Assembly (NCBI RefSeq): GCF_017896165.1
Contig: NZ_JAFCNB010000001.1
Location: forward strand, 124,001 to 188,000
DNA length: 64,000 nucleotides
Source of the DNA: Microbispora oryzae
GTDB taxonomy: Bacteria > Actinomycetota > Actinomycetes > Streptosporangiales > Streptosporangiaceae
Direction of reading: 5' to 3'
Shown here: piece after piece, positions 15,906-25,909 of the stretch
Numbering within the stretch: position 1 is the first letter of the stretch
How the letters are laid out: each line of letters opens with the position of its first letter
Notes under the pieces: generated by a model
What the model saw: only the letters and a program-made list of their open reading frames with translations
Database searches by the model: none
What the model was told of the DNA's origin: nothing
Made by a program: the position numbers and the translations under genes

Positions 15906-16916
15906 GTGACCACGGTCAGCATCAGAGAAGTCGCGACACGTGCGGGCGTGTCGCCCGGCACGGTCTCGAACGTGCTGAACCGTCCCGAGAAGGTCGCCGC
16001 GGCGACCAGGGAGCGGGTCGAACGCGCGGTGCGGGAGCTGGGTTTCGTCCGGCACGGCTCCGCCTCGTCCCTGCGCGCGGGACACAGCCGGACCATCGGG
16101 CTGTCCGTGATCGACATCGGCAACCCCTTCTTCACCGACGTCGCGGCCGGCGTCGAGGAGGTCGCGAGTGACTCCGGATACGCGGTCCTGTTCGGCAACT
16201 CAGCGGGAGACCCGGCCAAGGAGGAACGCAACCTCCTGGTGCTGGCGGAGCAACGGGTGCGCGGCCTGCTGATCACTCCGTCCGGCACGCACCCCGAGCC
16301 GCTCGACCGGATCCGCGCCCGCGGCATCCACGTCGTCCTCGTCGATCACCCGGCGCACCTGCCCGACCGATGCTCCGTCGCGGTCGACGACGTGGCCGGA
16401 GGCACGATCGCGGCCGATCATCTGCTGGCGGGCGGGGCACGCACGATCGCGTACGTGGGCGGGCCTTCGTCCATCCGGCAGTGCGCGGAGCGGCTGCAGG
16501 GCACCCGCCGCGCGATGCGGCAGGCGGGCCTCGACCCCGAGACGGCGCTGCGCGTGCTGACGATGCCCATGATGAACGCGCGCTGCGGCCAGCGGGCGGC
16601 CGAGGAGATCCTCGCGGCGGGACCGCTTCCCGAGGCCGTGTTCTGCGCGAACGACCTGCTGGCGCTCGGCCTGCTGCGCGGCCTGCTGCGGGTCGGCGTG
16701 CGGGTGCCGGACGACGTGGCGGTCGTCGGCTACGACGACATCGACTTCGCCGCCGCCTCCGCCGTGACGATCACCTCGGTGCGCCAGCCCACCCATCAGC
16801 TCGGCCGGCTCGCCGCCCGGCTGCTGCTCGACGAATGCGACAACCCGGGCCGGCATGTCCATCAGCAGATCATGTTCCAGCCCGAACTGGTGATCAGGGA
16901 GTCGAGCCGCCGCTGA
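15906..16916 (+). CDS. LacI family transcriptional regulator
   Basis: 336 aa from a GTG at 15906. The N-terminal LacI HTH is textbook: VSIREVATRAGVSPGTVSNVLNRPEKV, followed by the hinge helix. A periplasmic-binding-protein-like sensor domain follows (about 60-330) with IGLSVIDIGNPFF, a FCANDLLALG segment and the VVGYDDIDFAAA motif near 275. Such regulators usually repress sugar genes, but no transporter or sugar enzyme lies beside it, so the target is unknown. The next gene (chorismate mutase) converges on it with a 12-bp gap. Confidence 0.93.
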   Translation: MTTVSIREVATRAGVSPGTVSNVLNRPEKVAAATRERVERAVRELGFVRHGSASSLRAGHSRTIGLSVIDIGNPFFTDVAAGVEEVASDSGYAVLFGNSAGDPAKEERNLLVLAEQRVRGLLITPSGTHPEPLDRIRARGIHVVLVDHPAHLPDRCSVAVDDVAGGTIAADHLLAGGARTIAYVGGPSSIRQCAERLQGTRRAMRQAGLDPETALRVLTMPMMNARCGQRAAEEILAAGPLPEAVFCANDLLALGLLRGLLRVGVRVPDDVAVVGYDDIDFAAASAVTITSVRQPTHQLGRLAARLLLDECDNPGRHVHQQIMFQPELVIRESSRR

Positions 16917-16928
16917 TCAACCGGCCGG

Positions 16929-17378
16929 TCAGGACGTGCCGTCCCCGGCCCCGTTCTCGGCCCCGTCCTCGTTCTCGGCCCCGTCCTCGTTCTCGGCCCC
17001 GTCCTCGTTCTCGGCCCCGGCCCCGTTCTCGGCCCCGTCCCCGTCCTCGTTCTCGGCCCCGGTCCGGCGGTGCTCGGCGAGCTCGAACTCGACGAACGCT
17101 CCGATCATGGCCCGCCACACCGCCTCCGCCACGGCGGGAGACAGCCCGGCGCCGGCGGCCCGCTCCCGGGCCGCGGCCACGACCCGCTCCACCCGTGCGG
17201 GCGCCCGTACGGCGTCCTCGTCCTTCTTGAAGGCCGCGGCGGCCCGCACGAGCCGCTGCCGGTCGGCGAGTAGCGCGGTGAGCCCCGCGTCGATCGCGTC
17301 GATGCGCTCCCGGACCTCCTCCAGGGACGTCGGTTCCGTCTCGTCGAACGGAGCGTCGGACGGAGTGGCGTGCGGCAC
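16929..17378 (-). CDS. Chorismate mutase (AroQ type) with repetitive acidic tail
   Basis: 149 aa from a GTG at 17378 with GAGGAGG upstream. Residues about 16-105 form the all-helical chorismate mutase type II fold: LEEVRERIDAIDAGLTALLADRQRLV with the first catalytic Arg, then the FKKDEDAVRAPARVERVV stretch with Lys and Arg, and later AVWRAMIGAFVEFELAEH. It converts chorismate to prephenate for Phe/Tyr synthesis. The last ~40 residues are AENEDG repeats encoded by 18-bp repeats and are absent from ordinary chorismate mutases. No signal peptide. Convergent with the LacI gene. Confidence 0.88.
   Translation of the reverse strand: MPHATPSDAPFDETEPTSLEEVRERIDAIDAGLTALLADRQRLVRAAAAFKKDEDAVRAPARVERVVAAARERAAGAGLSPAVAEAVWRAMIGAFVEFELAEHRRTGAENEDGDGAENGAGAENEDGAENEDGAENEDGAENGAGDGTS
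16945..17060. repeat. 18-bp tandem repeat in the chorismate mutase gene
   Basis: Unit CCCCGTCCTCGTTCTCGG, three perfect copies at 16961, 16979 and 16997, flanked by 12-bp and 24-bp variants. On the minus strand it encodes the AENEDG tail. Confidence 0.9.
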
Positions 17379-17651
17379 TGCGCCTCCTCGGGGGGTGAAT
17401 GCGATCATCGCCCACCCTAGCGAGCCGCGGATCCGATCCCGTTGGTATGGCGGCGGTATGCGCGGGGGCAGCGGCCGCCCTCGCCGTAGGGTCCACCGGC
17501 AAGACCACCGAATCCGAGGGAATCGAATCGCGAGCCACTGCGCCCGCATCTGGTCGATCCGGCTGGACGGCCGGGAAAGGGGCGCACGAGCATGGAAAGG
17601 CCAATCCCGATCGCCGCGGACTCGCGGCCACGGATCGGATAGGAGACACCT

Positions 17652-17972
17652 ATGCCCGCGAAGCGCGTTCCGAGCATGCTGGGCCTCGCCGTCGTCACCG
17701 CCTTCGGCCTGATGGCCGTCCAATCGGGCCAGGGCCAGTCAAGCACCCCGCGTCCTCGCCCGTACACCGCCAACCTCTCGGCGGCGGTCCAGCCCATGGA
17801 CGACGTCTACCAGGCCGAAGAGAGCGAGGCCCCCGAGAGCGAAAGCACGGAGAGCGAGGGCACCGAGAGCCCGGGCACGGAGAGCCCGGAGTGGAGCCAC
17901 GAGGACGGCCAGAGCCAGAGCCAGTCCGGCGGCACCTCGCAGGAGAGCAGCGCGGAAAGCTCGTCCGACTGA
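17652..17972 (+). CDS. Small secreted Ser/Glu-rich protein
   Basis: 106 aa from the ATG at 17652 with AGGAGA upstream. A short basic head and a hydrophobic stretch (about 8-25) look like a signal peptide ending near VQSGQGQ. The mature part is almost entirely Glu, Ser, Thr and Gly with ESEGTESPGTESPE-type repeats, so probably disordered and very acidic. No family recognised. It is divergent from the chorismate mutase and followed by a hairpin shared with convergent hisF. Confidence 0.6.
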   Translation: MPAKRVPSMLGLAVVTAFGLMAVQSGQGQSSTPRPRPYTANLSAAVQPMDDVYQAEESEAPESESTESEGTESPGTESPEWSHEDGQSQSQSGGTSQESSAESSSD

Positions 17973-17980
17973 TCTCCCTT

Positions 17981-18005
17981 CTCATCCGTCGATCGATCGG
18001 ATGAG
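17981..18005. terminator. Bidirectional hairpin between small secreted protein and hisF
   Basis: CTCATCCG / CGGATGAG, perfect 8-bp arms around a 9-nt loop, beginning 8 nt after one stop codon and ending 20 nt before the hisF stop. It can serve both convergent genes. Confidence 0.6.
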
Positions 18006-18025
18006 CGCGGGCGGCCGGTGGCCGG

Positions 18026-18796
<771 letters not shown>

Positions 18797-18850
18797 CGTG
18801 TCACCTCCCTCGCGCGGGCCGCACGGGCCGCACGGGCCGCGCGGCCCCGG

Positions 18851-19273
18851 TCAGCTGCCCGCATCGGCGGTACCTCCCGGCCGGTACGCCTCGACCTCCA
18901 CCTCGACCAGCATGCGCTCGTCGATGAGGCCGGCGACCTGAATGCTCGTGCAGGCGGGCCGCACCCGGCCGAAGAACTCGCCGTGCGCGCGCCCGACCGC
19001 GTCGAAGTCGTCGGCGTTCACCACGTAGAGCCGGGTGCGCACGACGTCGGAGATCGTGCCGCCGGCCTTCTCCACGGCGTCCATCGCGATGGAGAACGCG
19101 GTCAGCGTCTGGTTGTAGGCGTCCCCCACGTGCTGGACCTCACCCCCGACGGTGGCGGTGCAGCCGGACACGAGGACGTGCGGCCCGGCCACCACGGCGC
19201 GGGCGTAGCCGTAGCGGTCCTCCCAGGGGCCTCCGGACGAGATGCGGCCCGCCGGCATGTCGCCGCCGCTCAT
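18851..19273 (-). CDS. RidA-like protein in the his operon
   Basis: 140 aa; its ATG overlaps the priA stop as ATGA. It belongs to the YjgF/YER057c/UK114 (Rid) superfamily: [36 protein letters not shown] and the [25 protein letters not shown] pattern are typical. RidA hydrolyses reactive enamines and imines. The Arg that E. coli RidA uses (Arg105, in PARSC) appears as Cys here (RPACTSIQV), so this is probably a different Rid subfamily and imine deaminase activity is doubtful. Its position between priA and hisF suggests a link with histidine synthesis. Confidence 0.85.
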   Translation of the reverse strand: MSGGDMPAGRISSGGPWEDRYGYARAVVAGPHVLVSGCTATVGGEVQHVGDAYNQTLTAFSIAMDAVEKAGGTISDVVRTRLYVVNADDFDAVGRAHGEFFGRVRPACTSIQVAGLIDERMLVEVEVEAYRPGGTADAGS

Positions 19274-19995
19274 CCGCGGCTCACCGCCGTGAGAGCCTCC
19301 TGGAGCGTGAACGCCTGGGCGTACAGCGCCTTGCCGACGATGGCCCCCTCGACTCCCTCGGGGACCAGCGTCGCCAGGGCCCGCAGGTCGTCCAGCGAGG
19401 AGACGCCGCCGCTGGCGACGACCGGCCGGTCGGTCCTGGCGCAGACCTGGCGGAGCAAATCGAGGTTGGGCCCGCGGAGCGTGCCGTCCTTGGTCACGTC
19501 GGTCACCACGTAGCGCGGGCAGCCCTCCGACTCCAGCCGGTCGAGCACCTCCCACAGGTCGCCGCCGTCCTTGGTCCAGCCGCGGGCGGCCAGCGTGGTG
19601 CCCCGTACGTCGAGGCCGACGGCGATGCGGTCGCCGTACTCGGCGATGGCCTTGGCGCACCAGGCGGGATCCTCCAGCGCGGCCGTGCCGATGTTGACCC
19701 GGCGGCAGCCGGTGGCCAGGGCGGCCTCCAGGGACGCGTCGTCCCGGATGCCGCCGGACAGCTCGACCTGCACGTCGAGGGCGGCGACGACGGAGGCCAG
19801 CAGTTCACGGTTGCCGCCCCGGCCGAAGGCGGCGTCGAGGTCGACCAGGTGGATCCATTCCGCGCCGGCCTCCTGCCAGGCGAGCGCCGCGGCGAGCGGG
19901 TCCCCGTACGACGTCTCCGTCCCCGCCTCTCCTTGCACGAGACGGACCGCCTGCCCGTCCGCGACATCGACGGCCGGGAGCAAAACGAGCGACAT
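19270..19995 (-). CDS. priA: Phosphoribosyl isomerase A (HisA/TrpF bifunctional)
   Basis: 241 aa from the ATG at 19995 with GGAGGT upstream; an in-frame extension to 20058 overlaps the neighbouring gene and is rejected. The sequence follows actinobacterial PriA closely: [19 protein letters not shown] with the first catalytic Asp (Asp10), [40 protein letters not shown] with the second Asp and the Trp that helps TrpF activity, and [11 protein letters not shown]. PriA isomerises both ProFAR and PRA, serving histidine and tryptophan pathways. This explains the absence of trpF from the trp cluster. Confidence 0.95.
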   Translation of the reverse strand: MSLVLLPAVDVADGQAVRLVQGEAGTETSYGDPLAAALAWQEAGAEWIHLVDLDAAFGRGGNRELLASVVAALDVQVELSGGIRDDASLEAALATGCRRVNIGTAALEDPAWCAKAIAEYGDRIAVGLDVRGTTLAARGWTKDGGDLWEVLDRLESEGCPRYVVTDVTKDGTLRGPNLDLLRQVCARTDRPVVASGGVSSLDDLRALATLVPEGVEGAIVGKALYAQAFTLQEALTAVSRG

Positions 19996-19999
19996 TTGG

Positions 20000-20350
20000 T
20001 CAGGACCTCCGGTCAAAAAGGATGGTGACGAGCACCGGGACGAGCAGGATCGACACAAGGAAGACGCCCAGCCGGGCGATCCAGGAGCCGAGCAGGATCC
20101 AGGCGAGCACCTGGACGAGGAACCACAGCACGGCGAGGACGGCGTTCTCCGTCCGGCGCCGGCGGGCGAGGACGCCGCGCTGGCGGGCGACCCGGATCGG
20201 ACGCGGCAGCACGGCGGTCACCGTGCCGGCGACCCGGCCGCGCAGCTCACGCCGCCGCGCCGCCCTGGCCTCACGCTCGGCCCTGGCCGCCGCCTGGCGC
20301 GCGCGCTCCGCCTCGCGTTCGGCCCGCCGTCGCGCCCGTTCCTTGCTCAT
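20000..20350 (-). CDS. Small membrane protein in the his operon
   Basis: 116 aa with GGGAGG ahead of the ATG. The first ~65 residues are very basic and alternate Arg, Ala and Glu, predicted helical and cytoplasmic. Two close membrane segments follow (about 70-90 and 92-111: [17 protein letters not shown] and [18 protein letters not shown]). I do not recognise a family with certainty. It lies 25 bp after hisH and only 4 bp before priA, so it is part of the his transcript. Confidence 0.8.
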   Translation of the reverse strand: MSKERARRRAEREAERARQAAARAEREARAARRRELRGRVAGTVTAVLPRPIRVARQRGVLARRRRTENAVLAVLWFLVQVLAWILLGSWIARLGVFLVSILLVPVLVTILFDRRS

Positions 20351-20375
20351 CCGGCCTCCCGGCCCGCCCGCATGG

Positions 20376-21017
20376 TCACAGGGTGCTCAACCAGTTGGAC
20401 AGCAGGACGGCGCCCGCGTCGCCGGACTTCTCCGGGTGGAACTGGGTGGCGGCCAGCGGCCCGTTCTCGGCCGCGGCCACGAACGGCACACCGTGTTCGG
20501 CCCAGGTCACGAGCGGCTCGGCGAAGCCGGGGCCCGCCTCGAGCGCCCAGTGGCGTACGCCGTAGGAGTGGACGAAGTAGAAGCGGGTGCCGGGGTCGAG
20601 GTCGTGGAACAGCACGCTGCCCTCGGCCGCCCGGACCGTGTTCCACCCCATGTGGGGCAGGACCGGGGCGTCGAGCCGCTCGACCGTTCCCGGCCACTCG
20701 GCGCAGCCCTGGGTGTGCACGCCGTGCTCCACGCCCTTGTCGAAAAGGATCTGCATGCCGACGCAGATGCCGAGCACCGGGCGCCCGCCGGACAGCCGCC
20801 GGCCGATGATCTGGTCGCCGCGCACGCTCCGCAGGCCCGCCATGCACGCGGCGAACGCGCCCACGCCTGGCACCACCAGGCCCTCGGCGTCGAGGGCGGC
20901 GTCGAAGTCGGCGGTCACGGTCACGTCGGCGCCCACGCGGGCCAGCGCGCGCTCGGCCGAGCGCAGGTTGCCCGAGCCGTAGTCGAGGATGACGACCCGC
21001 CTGCCTACTGCCACCAC
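20376..21017 (-). CDS. hisH: Imidazole glycerol phosphate synthase glutaminase subunit
   Basis: 213 aa from a GTG at 21017, overlapping the 50-aa ORF upstream by 13 bp. Class I glutamine amidotransferase: nucleophile Cys in [12 protein letters not shown], the His-Glu pair in TQFHPEKSG, and the N-terminal [13 protein letters not shown]. It releases ammonia from glutamine and channels it to HisF. Located between the small ORF and the 116-aa membrane protein. Confidence 0.96.
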   Translation of the reverse strand: MVAVGRRVVILDYGSGNLRSAERALARVGADVTVTADFDAALDAEGLVVPGVGAFAACMAGLRSVRGDQIIGRRLSGGRPVLGICVGMQILFDKGVEHGVHTQGCAEWPGTVERLDAPVLPHMGWNTVRAAEGSVLFHDLDPGTRFYFVHSYGVRHWALEAGPGFAEPLVTWAEHGVPFVAAAENGPLAATQFHPEKSGDAGAVLLSNWLSTL

Positions 21018-21157
21018 ATCACCCCCGCGGTGATCGCCAGTGCCGCCCCGACCCCGGCCAGCGCGGCCATGAGCCGCAGCCCCTGCCGGATGCCGGAGAT
21101 CACCCCGCCGATCAGGAACAGACCAATGAAGATCATTCCACCCGAGGCGAGCGTCAT
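21005..21157 (-). CDS. 50-aa membrane protein between hisB and hisH
   Basis: A small gene in the gap between hisB and hisH. The ATG at 21157 shares a base with the hisB stop (TGATG), and the TAG at 21005 lies inside hisH. The product begins [20 protein letters not shown], turns with SGIRQGLR and ends with a second hydrophobic segment, [22 protein letters not shown]. It therefore looks like a two-helix hairpin in the membrane. The coupled start, the overlap with hisH and the clean hydrophobic pattern argue that it is real. No function is known to me. Confidence 0.7.
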   Translation of the reverse strand: MTLASGGMIFIGLFLIGGVISGIRQGLRLMAALAGVGAALAITAGVMWWQ

Positions 21158-21768
21158 CACAGTACGCCCTTGGTGCTGGGCACGCCGCTCGCCCGGGGAT
21201 CGCGTTCGCTCGCCTCGCGCAGCGCCCTCGCCAACGCCTTGAACTGCGCCTCGACGATGTGGTGGGCGTTGCGCCCGTACGGCACGTGCACGTGCAGGCA
21301 GACGGCCGCCTGCGCGACGAACGACTCCAGGATGTGCCTGGTCATGGTCGTGTCGTAGTCGGGCCCGATCATCGGGGCCATGCCCTCGGGCTCGGTGTGC
21401 ACCAGGTAGGGCCGGCCGGACAGGTCGACCGTGACCTGGGCCAGGGCCTCGTCGAGCGGGCAGGACGCGCTGCCGAACCGCCTGATGCCCGACTTGTCGC
21501 CCAGGGCCTCGCGGAACGCGGCGCCCAGGGCGATCGAGGTGTCCTCGATCGTGTGGTGGGCGTCGATGTGCAGGTCGCCCTCGGTCTTCACCGTCAGGTC
21601 GAACAGCCCGTGCTTGCCGAGCTGGTTCAGCATGTGGTCGTAGAACCCGACGCCGGTCGAGACGTCGACCACGCCGGTGCCGTCGAGGCCGACCTCGACC
21701 AGCACCGACGTCTCCTTCGTGGTCCGCTCGACGCGGCCGCGGCGGGCCGCGGGCTGCGTGTCGGTCAT
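21157..21768 (-). CDS. hisB: Imidazoleglycerol-phosphate dehydratase
   Basis: 203 aa, the single-domain IGPD without the HisN phosphatase part. The manganese-binding His clusters are visible: [41 protein letters not shown] and [15 protein letters not shown]. Its ATG overlaps the hisC stop by 4 bp (ATGA) and its own stop overlaps the next ORF's start, so translation is coupled on both sides. Confidence 0.97.
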   Translation of the reverse strand: MTDTQPAARRGRVERTTKETSVLVEVGLDGTGVVDVSTGVGFYDHMLNQLGKHGLFDLTVKTEGDLHIDAHHTIEDTSIALGAAFREALGDKSGIRRFGSASCPLDEALAQVTVDLSGRPYLVHTEPEGMAPMIGPDYDTTMTRHILESFVAQAAVCLHVHVPYGRNAHHIVEAQFKALARALREASERDPRASGVPSTKGVL

Positions 21769-22841
21769 CCGAGGACCCCTTCCAGGGCGGCGCGGAAGGC
21801 CGCCATCTCGTCCGGTGTGCCGATCGACACGCGGAGCCACCCCGCGGGACCGGTCTCCCTGATCAGTACGCCGCGCTCCAGCAGGCCGTCCCACACCGCG
21901 CGCCGATCCGGAAAGCTACCGAATAGCACGAAGTTGGCGTCGGAGTCAGCGGCCGACAGGCCACGTTGCCGTAGCCATGTCACCGTCGCGTCACGCTCGG
22001 CGCGCAGCGCGTCCACCGTGCCGAGCAGTTCCTCGCGGTGCGCGAGCGCGACCCGGGCCGCGGCCTGGGTCAGCGTCGACAGATGGTACGGCAGGCGGAC
22101 CAGCAGCATCGCGTCCACGACGGCCGGGTCGGCGGCGAGGTAGCCGAGCCGGGTCCCGGCCATGGCGAAGGCCTTCGACATGGTGCGGGTGACGATCAGC
22201 CGGGGGTTGCCGGGCAGCAGGCTCAGCGCCGAGGGCGTGCCCGTCCGGGCGAACTCGGCGTACGCCTCGTCGACCACGACCATGCCGGGGGCGGCCGCGA
22301 CGATCCGCTCGATGACCTCCAGCGGCAGGGCGGTGCCGGTCGGGTTGTTCGGCGAGGTCAGGAACACCACGTCGGGCCGGTGCTCCTCGATCGTCCGGAC
22401 GGCCGCGGCGACGTCGATCGCGAAGTTCTCATCGCGGGCGCCGGAGATCCAGCGGGTGTTCGTGCCCCCCGCGATGATCGGGTGCATCGAGTACGACGGC
22501 TCGAACCCGAGGGCCGAACGATCCGGGCCGCCGAACGCTTGGAGGATCTGCTGGATGATCTCGTTGGAGCCGTTGGCCGCCCACAGCTGGCGGCCGGTCA
22601 GGCCGTGGCCGAGATAGTCGGCGAGGTCCTTGCGCAGGTCGACCGCGTCCCTGTCGGGGTAGCGGTTGAGCGTCGCGGCGCCGTGCCGCACGGCCCGGGC
22701 GAGGTCGTCGATCAGCGCGTCCGACGGCGGGTAGGGGTTCTCGTTGGTGTTGAGCTGCACGGGCACGTTCAGCTGCGGCGCGCCGTACGGCTGCTTGCCG
22801 CGCAGGCCGTCGCGGATCGGCAGGTCGTCGAGCGTCGTCAT
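21765..22841 (-). CDS. hisC: Histidinol-phosphate aminotransferase
   Basis: 358 aa from the ATG at 22841, which overlaps the hisD stop as ATGA. Class I/II aminotransferase: the N-terminal [11 protein letters not shown], the [15 protein letters not shown] region, the [10 protein letters not shown] substrate/PLP loop, VVDEAYAEF, the PLP lysine in [17 protein letters not shown] and the PLP-binding Arg near the C-terminus. It transfers an amino group to imidazole acetol phosphate. Confidence 0.96.
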   Translation of the reverse strand: MTTLDDLPIRDGLRGKQPYGAPQLNVPVQLNTNENPYPPSDALIDDLARAVRHGAATLNRYPDRDAVDLRKDLADYLGHGLTGRQLWAANGSNEIIQQILQAFGGPDRSALGFEPSYSMHPIIAGGTNTRWISGARDENFAIDVAAAVRTIEEHRPDVVFLTSPNNPTGTALPLEVIERIVAAAPGMVVVDEAYAEFARTGTPSALSLLPGNPRLIVTRTMSKAFAMAGTRLGYLAADPAVVDAMLLVRLPYHLSTLTQAAARVALAHREELLGTVDALRAERDATVTWLRQRGLSAADSDANFVLFGSFPDRRAVWDGLLERGVLIRETGPAGWLRVSIGTPDEMAAFRAALEGVLG

Positions 22842-24145
22842 GCGGGCACTTCCCAATCGAACCGGGCGCGGACGGCGGCGCCGTGGGCGGGCAGGTCCTC
22901 GGCGTCGGCGAGGGCGCAGACCAGGGGCGCGGCCTCGGCCAGCGCCTCCCTGCTGTAGTCGACCACGTGGATGCCGCGCAGGAACGTCTGCACGGACAGT
23001 CCGGAGGAGTGACAGGCACACCCGCCGGTCGGCAGCACGTGGTTGGAACCGGCCATGTAGTCGCCCAGCGAGACCGGCGCGTACGGCCCCACGAAGATCG
23101 CCCCGGCGTTGCGGACCCGGGCGGCCACGGCGTGGGCGTCGGCCGTCTGGATCTCCAGGTGCTCGGCCGCGTACGCGTCCACCACGCGCAGCCCGTCGTC
23201 CAGCGAGGAGACGAGCACGATGCCGGACTGCCGGCCGCCGAGGGCCTGGGTGATCCGCTCCGAGTGGCGGGTGGCGGCGACCTGACCGGGCAGCTCCTTC
23301 TCGACCGCGTCGGCCAGCTCGGGGCTGGTGGTGACGAGCACGGCGGCCGCGATCACGTCGTGCTCCGCCTGGCTGATCAGGTCGGCGGCGACGTGGGAGG
23401 GCTCAGCGGTCTCGTCCGCGAGGATCGCGATCTCGGTCGGGCCGGCCTCGGAGTCGATGCCGATGAGGCCCTTGAGCAGGCGCTTCGCCGCGGCGACCCA
23501 GATGTTGCCGGGGCCCGTCACCATCGTCGCCCGGGGGCACTCCTCGGTGCCGTAGGCGAACATGGCCACGGCCTGGGCGCCTCCCACGGCGTAGACCTCG
23601 TGCACGCCGAGGAGCGCGCAGGCGGCGAGGATCGTCGGGTGCGGCAGCCCGCCGAACTCCTTCTGCGCGGGCGAGGTGACCGCCAGCGACGGCACGCCCG
23701 CCTCCTGGGCCGGGACGACGTTCATGACCACGCTGGAGGGATAGACGGCGCGGCCGCCCGGCACGTAGAGCCCGACCCGGTCGACCGGCACCCAGCGCTC
23801 GGTGACCGTGCCGCCGGGCACGACCCGGGTCGTGGTGTCGGTGCGCCGCTGGTCGCGGTGGACCAGCCGGGCCCGCCGGATCGACTCCTCCAGGGCCGCC
23901 CGCACGGCGGGGTCGAGCGTGCCGAGCGCCCGCTCGATCGCGTCCGCGGGCACCCGGGAGGTCTCCAGCTCGACGCCGTCGAACCGCGCCGTCAGCTCCC
24001 GTACGGCCGCGGCGCCGCGATGGCGGACCTCCGCGCAGATCGGCCGCACCCTCTCCAGGGCGGCCTCGACGTCGAGCTCGGCGCGGGGCAGCACGTCGCG
24101 CAGGTCCTCCGGAAGGGACCCGCGCAGGTCGATACGGGAAATCAC
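22838..24145 (-). CDS. hisD: Histidinol dehydrogenase
   Basis: 435 aa, full length. It oxidises histidinol to histidine in two NAD-dependent steps. Signatures: [54 protein letters not shown], and the Zn and catalytic His residues in LISQAEHD and AAEHLEI. It is the first gene of the his operon here, reading away from the DeoR gene; the operon promoter must be in the 197-bp divergent spacer. Confidence 0.97.
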   Translation of the reverse strand: MISRIDLRGSLPEDLRDVLPRAELDVEAALERVRPICAEVRHRGAAAVRELTARFDGVELETSRVPADAIERALGTLDPAVRAALEESIRRARLVHRDQRRTDTTTRVVPGGTVTERWVPVDRVGLYVPGGRAVYPSSVVMNVVPAQEAGVPSLAVTSPAQKEFGGLPHPTILAACALLGVHEVYAVGGAQAVAMFAYGTEECPRATMVTGPGNIWVAAAKRLLKGLIGIDSEAGPTEIAILADETAEPSHVAADLISQAEHDVIAAAVLVTTSPELADAVEKELPGQVAATRHSERITQALGGRQSGIVLVSSLDDGLRVVDAYAAEHLEIQTADAHAVAARVRNAGAIFVGPYAPVSLGDYMAGSNHVLPTGGCACHSSGLSVQTFLRGIHVVDYSREALAEAAPLVCALADAEDLPAHGAAVRARFDWEVPA

Positions 24146-24272
24146 CGTCCCAGTCTACGGACGGCCGGGGGCCCGCACCGTGCGTCCGCCGCCCGTGACT
24201 CCCGGCCCGCCCGCGCCGCCCGGCGCTCCGACGTGCGCGATCGTCTCCGGCCGCATCGCGTGTCGCCCCAGC

Positions 24273-24321
24273 TTGACAGGATTCCGGTCACTGATCCACG
24301 CTCTCGGGCGTCATCGGTCAC
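24273..24321 (+). promoter_or_regulatory. Candidate promoter and direct repeats upstream of the DeoR gene
   Basis: TTGACA at 24273-24278 is a perfect -35 hexamer, but the best -10 at 17-18 bp is poor. CGGTCAC occurs at 24285-24291 and again at 24315-24321, 30 bp apart, with a CGGTCGG variant at 24325. Direct repeats in the spacer between hisD and a DeoR regulator could be its operator. Speculative. Confidence 0.3.
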
Positions 24322-24342
24322 ACTCGGTCGGAGGAAGTCGCC

Positions 24343-25107
24343 GTGCTCCCAGCCCAGCGCCAGCAGCGGATCCTCGAAGCGCTGTCACGGTCCGGCACGG
24401 TCCGCACCGACGACCTCGCGCGCCGGCTCGGCGTGTCGCGGGAGACCGCGCGCCGGGACCTGGCCCTGCTGGAACGGCGCGCGCTCGTCGTCCGGGTGCA
24501 CGGCGGCGCCGTCGCGGCCCCCTCCGGCACCGGGCAGGAGTCGTCCTATCTGGAGCGCTCGACCGCGCAGACCGACGCCAAGTCGGTCATCGCCGCGCTC
24601 GCCGCGGGGCTGGTGCGGCCCGGCCAGACCGTCGTGATCGACGTCGGGACGACGGCGGTGCACGCCGCCCGCGCCCTGCCCGCGGCGTTCCGGGGGGTGG
24701 TGGCGACGTGCTCACTGCTGGTGGCCGCCGAGCTCGCCGGCCGCGCGGGGGTGGAGGTGCTCGTGGCGGGCGGCCGCGTGCGACGGGGCGACCTCGCCGT
24801 CTCCAACGCCTGCACGCTGGGCTTCTTCACTGACCTGCGGGCCGACGTCGCGTTCCTAGGATCCGGCGGGGTGGACGCGCGCGCCGGGTTCACCGATCAT
24901 TTCCTCGACGAGGTCGCGACCAAGCGGGTGATCATCGCCAACACGGAGCGGACGTACGTCCTCGCGGACGCGACCAAGCACGGCCGGGTCGCCGCCCACC
25001 GGGTGTGCGGCCTGGACGGCGTGGCCGGGCTGATCACCGATGCCGCTCCCCCGCCCCCGCTCGCCACCGCGCTGGCCGAGGCCGGGGCCGAGGTCGTCTC
25101 CCCCTGA
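24343..25107 (+). CDS. DeoR family transcriptional regulator
   Basis: 254 aa from a GTG at 24343 with GAGGAAG upstream. The N-terminal DeoR HTH reads QRQQRILEALSRSGTVRTDDLARRLGVSRETARRDLALLE, ending in the VVRVHGGAV hinge. The C-terminal DeoR sugar-phosphate sensor domain (about 75-230) has VIDVGTTAV, FLGSGGVDARAGFTD and the TKHGR motif. These proteins usually respond to phosphorylated sugars. No sugar operon lies next to it; the divergent hisD and its own gene are the nearest possible targets. Confidence 0.93.
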   Translation: MLPAQRQQRILEALSRSGTVRTDDLARRLGVSRETARRDLALLERRALVVRVHGGAVAAPSGTGQESSYLERSTAQTDAKSVIAALAAGLVRPGQTVVIDVGTTAVHAARALPAAFRGVVATCSLLVAAELAGRAGVEVLVAGGRVRRGDLAVSNACTLGFFTDLRADVAFLGSGGVDARAGFTDHFLDEVATKRVIIANTERTYVLADATKHGRVAAHRVCGLDGVAGLITDAAPPPPLATALAEAGAEVVSP

Positions 25108-25157
25108 GGCTCTTCTGGAGGGCCTTACTGAGGGTTGCTCCTGAAAAGCGCGCGGGT

Positions 25158-25760
25158 TCAGCACCGGGCCGGGCTGATCCCGATGTCGGGTCCGGCCGCC
25201 GCGCCCGCCGGGCGGGGCGCGACGCGCGGGAGCGTCCTGATCAGGAGCAGCCCGAATCCGAGCTGGAACGTGACCTCGCCCTGGATCAGCAGCCCGTTGG
25301 CCTGCAGCACGTAGACGGCCGCGAGCACGCCCCCGCCGAGCTGCACCAGCAGGAGCACGACGGAGAGCGGATCTCCGTGCGCCCACGCCACGAGGCGGGC
25401 GCCCAGCAGCAGCTGCAGCACGAACAGGGCGGCCCCGAGCCCCCGATGAGCCCAGTCGACGGCGCCGCCCAGCGTGTACGGCGTGAGGACGATCCCGGCG
25501 AGCAGCACCACGAACCAGTCGGCCAGGCGCCGCACCAGCACCGGGCCCGGCGTTCCCCGGGCGGTGCGGCGCAGCGCCCGGTGCATGAACAGCGCGGCCC
25601 CGGTGAGGCCCGCCGCGTAGGGCGCGACCGTCTCCCAGTGCACCCCGTAGTAACTCATGCCGTTGTTGGCGCTCAGCCCCTCGGGCCTGAACGCGACACA
25701 CGCCACCAGTCCGGCGAACAGGCTGGCCTGTCCCCTGGCGACGTCCCCCACCGCCCTCAT
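25158..25760 (-). CDS. Polytopic membrane protein, unknown family
   Basis: 200 aa with GGAGGAAAGGG before the ATG at 25760. Five or so membrane segments are predicted (about 12-25, 47-60, 85-103, 110-125, 136-152 and 160-178). The pattern of VDWAHRGLG and WAHGDP with His residues in or near helices is faintly like haem-binding membrane proteins, but I cannot assign a family. It converges with the DeoR gene 50 bp away and is divergent from ybaK. Confidence 0.75.
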   Translation of the reverse strand: MRAVGDVARGQASLFAGLVACVAFRPEGLSANNGMSYYGVHWETVAPYAAGLTGAALFMHRALRRTARGTPGPVLVRRLADWFVVLLAGIVLTPYTLGGAVDWAHRGLGAALFVLQLLLGARLVAWAHGDPLSVVLLLVQLGGGVLAAVYVLQANGLLIQGEVTFQLGFGLLLIRTLPRVAPRPAGAAAGPDIGISPARC

Positions 25761-25909
25761 CGACAGCCCTTTCCTCCGGCCCCATGATCGATAAAGACCG
25801 GATAAAACCCTATTGTCCTCTTTTGGGAGTTCAGGAAAAGGCGGGGGGCGACTTTTACCTCTCCGTGACCGGCCGGAACGGCCGCACCGGCGCCGTTAGG
25901 CTGAGCGGC

